Of a DNA stretch of 38,641 bases, positions 32,797 through 38,641 are shown in pieces (within the stretch, counting starts at the first letter, position 1; each line of letters starts with the position of its first letter). The translations under genes and the position numbers were made by a program. Under the pieces are notes generated by a model. It had not been told where the DNA came from. It ran no database searches and was given only the letters and a program-made list of their open reading frames with translations. Source of the DNA: Euryarchaeota archaeon UBA52 (lineage in GTDB: Archaea; Thermoplasmatota; Poseidoniia; Poseidoniales; Thalassarchaeaceae); the NCBI GenBank assembly GCA_002505455.1, contig DAVB01000005.1, positions 21,075-59,715 on the forward strand, written 5' to 3'.

Positions 32797-35700
32797 ATGA
32801 CAACCTCGCGTCGAGCAGTCGCGCTCCTAATATTGGCAACATTGCTCATCCCGCTTACCGCCTCTCAGATCAACCCTCCAGATGACGAAAGAGGGGGTTA
32901 CGACTATGCTGGCGAGTGGCAACCGAGGCATGCTCTTGAGATTCACGATGAGTGGTGGGACGACTGGTCAAGAGACTCCAATCAAAACATGATTGACGAC
33001 AGACTTGAGTGGCTACTCGAACAGCCAACTGAGTTCTATTCCAGTTGGTGGAGAATGGCAGATGCTGGTAATGCAAGAGTATTCGTCGATTATGACCACC
33101 ACCCCTCTTCAGCCGACGTCGAGGCGATTGAAGAGCTGGGCGTAGAAGTCACGATGCGCCCGGCATATTTGGACAGTCTGATCGCCACTGTCCCGATTGA
33201 ACTTCTCCACCACAATTCGCCAATTCTCGACTTACCCGGAGTTGTCATGCTAGAAGATCTGGGCTTGGCTGAAACCCACATGAACGAAGCAGCCCCAAAT
33301 ATGGGGGTTGATCAGGTATGGTCCCAGTATGGCTACGATGGAACGGGAGTCACTATTGCTGTTCTCGATACTGGAGTAAGAGGAGACCATGAGGGCCTCA
33401 ACGATATGGATGATGAGATTACATTAGGTTGCGATCAACCTGATCCAGATCCGTTTAATCCAACTCCGATTACAATAGACTGCGACCCAAAGATATCGGC
33501 ATTCTATGACGCTGTAATCACTGACTCTGAACGTCCAGCAAGCGAATCGTACGATTCAGGGACTCATGGCACACATGTTGCAGGTATCGCTGCTGGCACA
33601 GGCGGCGGACAAGAGGCGCCCGACGGCTCCAGGTACGTGGGAGTCGCACCAGGTGCATGGGTGGTCAATATCCTTGCATGTTGTGAGGGCGATATCCAAG
33701 ATGTGATAGAGGGCGCACAGTGGGCAATCGAGAATAAGGATTCCAAAGGCATAGACATCCTAACTTCTTCACTTGGCGAGCAGCAGTTAGAGGCCCATTT
33801 CGACAATGACGGCTCATCAGCATGGAGCCAGCAGATGGATGCAGTCGCAGCATCGGGAATTATCACCTTCCTTTCGGCAGGAAATGAATTCGGCGGCGCA
33901 ACTTTAGCCGGCTGCAACACCATTGACAGCCCAGGCGATGCAAACCTCCCCATTACAGTTGCAAGTCTGGACAAAGATCTCGGTTTAGCCATCTATTCAA
34001 GCAGAGGCTACACCTCTGACGGGCGAGTCAAGCCCGATGTCTCGACAATAGGATCTAACATAATGGCCCCCGACGCTGCTACTTCTGATGGCTATACGAG
34101 TAAATCTGGAACTAGTATGGCAACTCCTCTCATGGCGGGTATAGCCGCTTTGATGGTCGAGGCGAATCCCGATATCGATCACGAGCAGGTCAAGTCCATC
34201 GTGAGCGCCCTCTCGATAGAGCGCGACATCCAACTTCTCGATGATCCCGGTTTCAACGACTGTAGCATCCTGGAAACCCGTCCAGATAATGAATTCGGAT
34301 ACGGTCAGGCGGATCCTCTGTCATTTGTTCAGGCAGCAGGCGCAATAGACGCCTCTCTCAATGTTTCAATGAATCTCGAAACATTAGACCACCTAGGTAA
34401 CGAGTCTAGGATTTCTGGCACTTCGACAGGAGGCGTTCCAGGCGTCGGATTTGTACAGGTGATGGTCGGAGGCGGCGATTGGAAGCAGGCAGCCGACTTA
34501 TCCTCTGGGGGAGATTGGTCATCTTGGAACATCAAGCTCGACCCTCATATCGAGTCAGGCAACTCGACAGTGTATGCACGGCTGGTGATCAGTGACGATA
34601 GGATGTCCCCTGTAGATGCCCGAAGAGTGGTTCTAGTGGACGAATTAGCAAGCTCAAGTGGAGGCTCCGGAGGCCAGTCGTCCGTCGGGGCATACGTATT
34701 CTTCATCCCCTTCCTCGCAACTATCGTACTTCTTGGATGGACCGCCCTGAGGGAAGATTGGTCCACAAACCCTGTGAGAAAGCAAGAAGAAAATGATGAG
34801 GAAGATGAAGAGTCTACAATTTCCTCAAATTGGCGAGAAGATCCAATCGGATCGTTGACGGGTGGCATTGGAAAATTCATTGACGAAATCAGACGGGGAG
34901 GCGCTCTCACCGAGAATGGAACGAAGAGACTCCTGACGCTATGCATACTCTACTTTGCTCAGGGCCTTCCATGGGGCTTTGCCAGTGTCACCTTTGCAGC
35001 ATATCTAGTTGACAATGGCGTTCCGGTTGGCGACATTGCAATACTTTTCGCTACAGTTGCGCTACCTTGGACATTCAAGTGGATATGGGGGCCTGTCGTA
35101 GATGCCGTGAACATACCCCGATACGGCGCCAGGAGGCAATGGGTCCTCATAGCTCAAGCGGGCATGGTAGTGACTCTAGGAACGCTGCTCCTAGTGCCCG
35201 ACTTGAATGCTGAGATAGACCTCGTCACACGTCTGTTGTTCGTACACAACATATTCGCCTCCTTGCAGGATGTCGGAACCGATGCGTTGGCCGTTGAGAT
35301 ACTTGAGCCAAACGAGGTGGCTAAGGCCAACGGCTTCATGTTTGCAGCAAAGAGAGCCGGAATCATAGTTGGCGGTGCAGTACTCGGGGTATCGGTCACT
35401 CAAATCGGAATAAGCGGCGTCATTGCCATTCAACTCATACTCCTTTCCTTGATATTGCTCGTCCCACTTACCATGGTTGAGAAGCCAGGCGTCAAATTGT
35501 TCCCTTGGTCCAAACCGGATGAAAGTCAGTGGTGGGATGATTTAGATGATCAAGGCGACGCACAGGGTATTGACGCTGACGGCCCTGAGATATCGGGGCC
35601 ATGGCTAGAAGAGAAGAGATTCAAGATCGCTCGGAAGGTCGGAGTTACGCTAGACAGTAGAAGAATTTCTATCTCTGCATTCTTTGCGATAGCGGCTCTG

Positions 35701-36615
35701 TTTGTGTGGATAGCTGGATTTGCAATAGATGTCTTCACTATCGATTTCGAGGCGGGCGATAAAATCAGGCAGATTACCAATCCGGTGAGTTATGTCTTCT
35801 TCGCCATATCATTTGTCGCCTTTGCTCTTTCCTCCGGGGGGATACTCGCATCGGAAGACTACCCGGTGACGAATCCATTGACACGTCTCCCTGAGGGGAC
35901 GAGACGAGGCGTCGCTGAAACCTCATTCTACCTCACAAAGGCGTTCTCCGTCCGTTCTGCTCTTCTGTTGATCGGACTCTGCCTACTCTCGGAACTCTAC
36001 ATATTCGTGGGCCCAATTGTGATTGACATCTTCATCAATGAAGCAGGCTGGTCACAGGCAAAGTATAACGGAATAGTCGGGGGAATCGTCGTATTCGGCG
36101 CTTTAATCGGACAAATTTTCGGAGGTTTGCTTGGCGATAAATTCGGCGTCAGGAGAGTTGCAATGGTCGGATTCACTGTGCTGGCCCTTGCGAATGCATG
36201 TTTCGCACTCCTCGAACCCTTCTGGTCTAACACCTCGATAATGACGGTCTACCTGATTATGCAGGCGTTTGTCGGTGGGATGGCGTGGATATGCATCATA
36301 TCGCTGAGTATGAGGCTGACTTGGAGCAAGGTGGGGGGAACTCAATTCACAGCATACATGTCCTTGTTCAACCTCTCAGGCGTCTTTGCATATACTCTAA
36401 CAGAGAGGATGATTTCGATATTTGACTACAAGTCCGCTATCTATATCGGTGCTGCTTTGACCCTCATAACCGTGTTCATGCTCGTATTCATTGATGAGGA
36501 TGAGACTGACAGGGTCCTCGAGGACGATGACACACATTCAGAAGATGAACCAGAAATATACGAACCAGTCCTAGGCGATGTGATGATCGATGAAAAGCCC
36601 GCTCCATCAGTTTGA
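32797..36615 (+). CDS. Secreted subtilisin-like protease fused to an AmpG-like MFS transporter
   Basis: 1272 residues from ATG 32797, chosen because MTTSRR then a hydrophobic stretch forms a signal peptide; a TTG lies at 32755. Residues about 90-165 are a propeptide-like domain, and 180-510 is the subtilase with catalytic D191 (AVLDTG), H257 (GTHGTHVAG), oxyanion N363 (SAGNEF) and S440 (SGTSMATP). A beta-sandwich domain (about 520-620) and one membrane helix (about 629-651) follow, then an acidic linker. Residues 707-1250 are an AmpG/peptide-acetyl-CoA family MFS carrier with LYFAQGLPWG, two extra mid-protein helices and a long loop between TM6 and TM7. The topology is consistent: protease outside, one crossing, MFS N-terminus inside. 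The open frame has no stop. Confidence 0.92.
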   Translation: MTTSRRAVALLILATLLIPLTASQINPPDDERGGYDYAGEWQPRHALEIHDEWWDDWSRDSNQNMIDDRLEWLLEQPTEFYSSWWRMADAGNARVFVDYDHHPSSADVEAIEELGVEVTMRPAYLDSLIATVPIELLHHNSPILDLPGVVMLEDLGLAETHMNEAAPNMGVDQVWSQYGYDGTGVTIAVLDTGVRGDHEGLNDMDDEITLGCDQPDPDPFNPTPITIDCDPKISAFYDAVITDSERPASESYDSGTHGTHVAGIAAGTGGGQEAPDGSRYVGVAPGAWVVNILACCEGDIQDVIEGAQWAIENKDSKGIDILTSSLGEQQLEAHFDNDGSSAWSQQMDAVAASGIITFLSAGNEFGGATLAGCNTIDSPGDANLPITVASLDKDLGLAIYSSRGYTSDGRVKPDVSTIGSNIMAPDAATSDGYTSKSGTSMATPLMAGIAALMVEANPDIDHEQVKSIVSALSIERDIQLLDDPGFNDCSILETRPDNEFGYGQADPLSFVQAAGAIDASLNVSMNLETLDHLGNESRISGTSTGGVPGVGFVQVMVGGGDWKQAADLSSGGDWSSWNIKLDPHIESGNSTVYARLVISDDRMSPVDARRVVLVDELASSSGGSGGQSSVGAYVFFIPFLATIVLLGWTALREDWSTNPVRKQEENDEEDEESTISSNWREDPIGSLTGGIGKFIDEIRRGGALTENGTKRLLTLCILYFAQGLPWGFASVTFAAYLVDNGVPVGDIAILFATVALPWTFKWIWGPVVDAVNIPRYGARRQWVLIAQAGMVVTLGTLLLVPDLNAEIDLVTRLLFVHNIFASLQDVGTDALAVEILEPNEVAKANGFMFAAKRAGIIVGGAVLGVSVTQIGISGVIAIQLILLSLILLVPLTMVEKPGVKLFPWSKPDESQWWDDLDDQGDAQGIDADGPEISGPWLEEKRFKIARKVGVTLDSRRISISAFFAIAALFVWIAGFAIDVFTIDFEAGDKIRQITNPVSYVFFAISFVAFALSSGGILASEDYPVTNPLTRLPEGTRRGVAETSFYLTKAFSVRSALLLIGLCLLSELYIFVGPIVIDIFINEAGWSQAKYNGIVGGIVVFGALIGQIFGGLLGDKFGVRRVAMVGFTVLALANACFALLEPFWSNTSIMTVYLIMQAFVGGMAWICIISLSMRLTWSKVGGTQFTAYMSLFNLSGVFAYTLTERMISIFDYKSAIYIGAALTLITVFMLVFIDEDETDRVLEDDDTHSEDEPEIYEPVLGDVMIDEKPAPSV

Positions 36616-36853
36616 GGGAGTCGAAACCGACTTCTTAGTGTTCTCAAAGACAATATGTGGCTATTGCGTGGCTGCAAAGAGACTCCTAGACGCCTCTCAC
36701 CTGTCCTACACAGAAGTCAATCTAGATGACAATAACCAGTTACGATCCGACTTGATAATGACCACAGGACACAGGACGGTGCCGATCATTTTCGATATGA
36801 GGGCGGGAATAACATTCATTGGAGGATTTGATGAATTGAAGAGATATCTTTAG
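36590..36853 (+). CDS. Glutaredoxin-like protein
   Basis: 87 residues. The thioredoxin-fold start FLVFSKTICGYC has a CGYC redox motif (CPYC in classic glutaredoxins), then TEVNLDD, the cis-proline motif TVPIIF and GGFDELKRYL. It would reduce disulfides or glutathione-like mixed disulfides; many archaeal forms take electrons from thioredoxin reductase, which is encoded at 29412. It overlaps the protease-permease gene by 26 nt and its stop overlaps the convergent esterase stop (TTAG). Confidence 0.88.
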   Translation: MKSPLHQFEGVETDFLVFSKTICGYCVAAKRLLDASHLSYTEVNLDDNNQLRSDLIMTTGHRTVPIIFDMRAGITFIGGFDELKRYL

Positions 36854-37431
36854 CCGCCTTCCGACATAATTCTAACCGCATCGATAAGAGAGTCCTTCTG
36901 ACGCAGGTCGACCATATGTCCCTTTTTATGGCGGAGACGAACCACATTCCACCCAGCGTCTTCGAATATCGAGGCTAGCTTTTCGCCATCATCAATATTC
37001 ACGAGATGGTCTCTTTCACCGTGCATCCATACCATGGATCTGGGACGAATTGAATTGAGGGTCTTCTGAAGCTGCTTGCTTCGCAATGTCAAGGTGGATA
37101 GAAGTACGAGTCCGAGAATACGCTCCTCGACGCTTGTCTCAAGCATCGCTGAGGCTATAGCGCCACCTTGAGAGAATCCTCCAACGATCAGCTTCCCTTC
37201 GGGGAGACTTCGCTCGAGTTTTTTCATCGACACTAGAATCTGATCATCGACTGCTGTCTTGACACCCTCTTCCCGGACCCACCAGGCTCGTCCACTTCTC
37301 GGATGCACATATGTGCCCTCAGGACAGACAACGCCCCAATTATCCGGGGCAAGAGATTCAGCCAAGGGCCTCATCTTCGAAGATGTCCCAGTCATCCCGT
37401 GGAGCATCGCTAAATGGCGCATAGCAGCCAT
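36850..37431 (-). CDS. Alpha/beta hydrolase, phospholipase/carboxylesterase family
   Basis: 193 residues. The N-terminal strand LAMLHGMTGTSSKM provides the oxyanion HGxxG. The nucleophile elbow is GGFSQGGAIA (Ser about 104), the acid is in HGERDHLVNI, and the catalytic His is in KKGHMVD near residue 176. This is the small carboxylesterase/lysophospholipase type. The natural substrate is not evident. The gene starts 1 nt after the lipoprotein stop, so the two are co-transcribed, and it ends overlapping the glutaredoxin stop. Confidence 0.9.
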   Translation of the reverse strand: MAAMRHLAMLHGMTGTSSKMRPLAESLAPDNWGVVCPEGTYVHPRSGRAWWVREEGVKTAVDDQILVSMKKLERSLPEGKLIVGGFSQGGAIASAMLETSVEERILGLVLLSTLTLRSKQLQKTLNSIRPRSMVWMHGERDHLVNIDDGEKLASIFEDAGWNVVRLRHKKGHMVDLRQKDSLIDAVRIMSEGG

Positions 37432-37432
37432 T

Positions 37433-38383
37433 TCAGAGACTCCACGAGTATCCTATCCCCCCGGCGATCATTATGCCGAGCTCGGTCTGACCTGTGAAAC
37501 TAGCTGTGAGGGTATACTCTCCGCTGGGTGACGGAATGGTCCCCAAGGTCCCGGACTCCGATGACCCCGGCCCCCAGAATCTTTCGAGCACCGATGAAGA
37601 AGTATGGTCCCGCAAGGTCAGTGTGATGCTGGAACCCCCTCCGCCTGCAGACGCATCCATCAGGTAGATCATCTCGTCCCATGATCCATCATTGGGATGA
37701 TCTTGAACAAGAAACGAGTCTTCTACATCCCCACTCGGGCTATCATTTTCATAATCTCTGGAAAGAAGATCCTTCCCTCTCATGAAATGCACTTCCCCCG
37801 TATGGTCAGTGCCACTTTGAGCAAGGGTGATTCTTAGTAATTCGAGGCCCTCAGAATCCTTTCTGACAAACGAGGTGATGAATTTTACAGACTCATCGTA
37901 AGTATATGTCAAGACGCCCCCATCTGATCCTGTTGCAGTCACATGTGCTCTTTGACCATCTAGGGTCGATTGGGCCTCCCAATCTACGTCAAAAAGAGAA
38001 AACTCCCAGTACTTGGTTGAAAGCGGGAATGAGAGCACAGGTTGTTCAAATCCATTTTCAAAGACTCCCAATGTCGAATGTGTGATTCTGCCAAGGAATG
38101 GGTTGTGGTTCAGAACAGCATGCCTTCTAGCCTCTTCTTCTGAAGATATCCCGAGCATATATGCAGTTCCGCCCTCCTCTTCATCGACTGTAGCAACCAC
38201 GAGGCGCGCAGAGTCGTCATAGAATTCTGGTGTTGTGAAAGTGAATAGCCACCAGTCACCGATTTCCCATTCGGGAACTTCGAGATCGTCACTTCCCCCC
38301 AGTATGCTGTTTGTAGAGCCGACGCATCCTTGTAGAGCAATGGAAAGCACAACTAAGGCAGATAGCAACTTACGTCCGACCAT
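37433..38383 (-). CDS. Predicted lipoprotein of unknown function
   Basis: 316 residues from ATG 38383. This start puts a signal peptide, MVGRKLLSALVVLSIALQGC, directly at the N-terminus, with lipobox LQGC (Cys at about 20). A longer frame to 38455 would add 24 residues that spoil the signal. The body is beta-rich (DWWLFTF-like strands, ADTGS turns) without a motif I recognise. The C-terminal part (about 235-316) contains FWGPGSSESGTLG and TLTASFTGQTELGIMI, resembling a jelly-roll or PPC-like domain. It follows the pyrophosphatase gene in the same direction. Confidence 0.82.
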   Translation of the reverse strand: MVGRKLLSALVVLSIALQGCVGSTNSILGGSDDLEVPEWEIGDWWLFTFTTPEFYDDSARLVVATVDEEEGGTAYMLGISSEEEARRHAVLNHNPFLGRITHSTLGVFENGFEQPVLSFPLSTKYWEFSLFDVDWEAQSTLDGQRAHVTATGSDGGVLTYTYDESVKFITSFVRKDSEGLELLRITLAQSGTDHTGEVHFMRGKDLLSRDYENDSPSGDVEDSFLVQDHPNDGSWDEMIYLMDASAGGGGSSITLTLRDHTSSSVLERFWGPGSSESGTLGTIPSPSGEYTLTASFTGQTELGIMIAGGIGYSWSL

Positions 38384-38451
38384 ACCCCTCGGGAGGGCGC
38401 ATGCCGGAAAGCGATTTCCCGTACTCGACCAAAGAAGCCCAATCTCCCCGC

Positions 38452-38641
38452 TCATGCAATAAGGCCGGCGATAACAACCGATACGATTGACATCAACTTG
38501 ATCAGTATATTCAGCGAGGGTCCACTGGTATCCTTGAATGGGTCGCCAATGGTATCTCCCACAACCGCAGCGGAGTGGGCATCATCACCTTTCTCAGCAC
38601 CAGGAATCTCGCCTTGCTCGATAGCCTTCTTGGCGTTGTCC
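38452..38641 (-). CDS. hppA: Membrane-bound ion-translocating pyrophosphatase, C-terminal end (partial)
   Basis: The last 62 residues are visible; the rest is beyond the window. The sequence DNAKKAIEQGEIPG, then GDDAHSAAVVGDTIGDPFKDTSGPSLN and LIKLMSIVSVVIAGLI, is the strongly conserved C-terminus of membrane pyrophosphatases, with the acidic GDTIGDPFKD loop and the last helix. The enzyme couples pyrophosphate hydrolysis to proton or sodium pumping. The residues that determine the pumped ion and K+ dependence are outside the window. The gene runs on the minus strand and ends about 70 nt before the lipoprotein start. Confidence 0.95.
   Translation of the reverse strand, partial: DNAKKAIEQGEIPGAEKGDDAHSAAVVGDTIGDPFKDTSGPSLNILIKLMSIVSVVIAGLIA

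Noticed and set aside
38384..38455. Extended start of the lipoprotein gene overlapping hppA as ATGA
   Set aside because: The added 24 residues would precede a clean signal peptide with lipobox, so ATG 38383 is favoured.

Overview
The window most resembles chromosome of a planktonic marine euryarchaeon, Marine Group II (Candidatus Poseidoniales) or a close relative. This rests on protein family content, not on a marker gene. Archaeal hallmarks are the aldolase-type ADH synthase and dehydroquinate synthase II start of the shikimate pathway, a GHMP-type shikimate kinase, RibL FAD synthase, an archaeal-type RibH and a bacterio-opsin-activator-like HTH regulator. Genes are densely packed, with many ATGA stop/start overlaps. 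Base composition is balanced except for one extremely AT-rich island. I see no insertion sequence, integrase, CRISPR array or phage gene.

Layout. 1-50 is the 3' end of a tRNA, probably with a long variable arm. 102-5506 (+) holds an EF-hand membrane protein and a LolD/MacB-like ABC ATPase with its FtsX-type permease. 5517-6302 is exonuclease III. 6339-10048 (+) is a compact aromatic amino acid block: ADH synthase, dehydroquinate synthase II, shikimate kinase, chorismate synthase. 10049-15061 (-) is a DUF4350 / MoxR AAA ATPase / DUF58 / membrane protein unit. 15162-22006 (-) is a molybdenum hydroxylase locus: XdhC-type maturation factor, HTH regulator, [2Fe-2S] subunit, molybdopterin subunit, FAD subunit, then a secreted surface protein. 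A ten-TM putative metal exporter (22100-23302, +) and a MobA/MocA-like nucleotidyltransferase (23267-23839, -) follow.

23877-30341 (-) carries a Na+/Ca2+ exchanger, a fused two-domain 2-oxoacid dehydrogenase E1 with an N-terminal zinc ribbon, the AT island (15 G/C in 180 nt), a ThiF-rhodanese protein, a small membrane protein and thioredoxin reductase. 30414-32694 (-) is a riboflavin/FAD operon (ribB-ribL-ribE-ribH). 32797-36615 (+) encodes one very large polypeptide joining a secreted subtilisin-like protease to an AmpG-like transporter. A glutaredoxin, an esterase, a lipoprotein and the C-terminal end of a membrane pyrophosphatase close the window.

The genes fit a protein- and organic-matter-degrading heterotroph. 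The protease-permease would release and perhaps import peptides. Keto acids from amino acids could feed the E1 enzyme. The molybdenum hydroxylase resembles 4-hydroxybenzoyl-CoA reductase, because its FAD subunit has the extra cysteine loop for a [4Fe-4S] cluster. The most striking items are the protease-AmpG fusion, the hydroxylase locus, the zinc-ribbon E1 fusion and the AT island. All functions are read from motifs; no database search was run.
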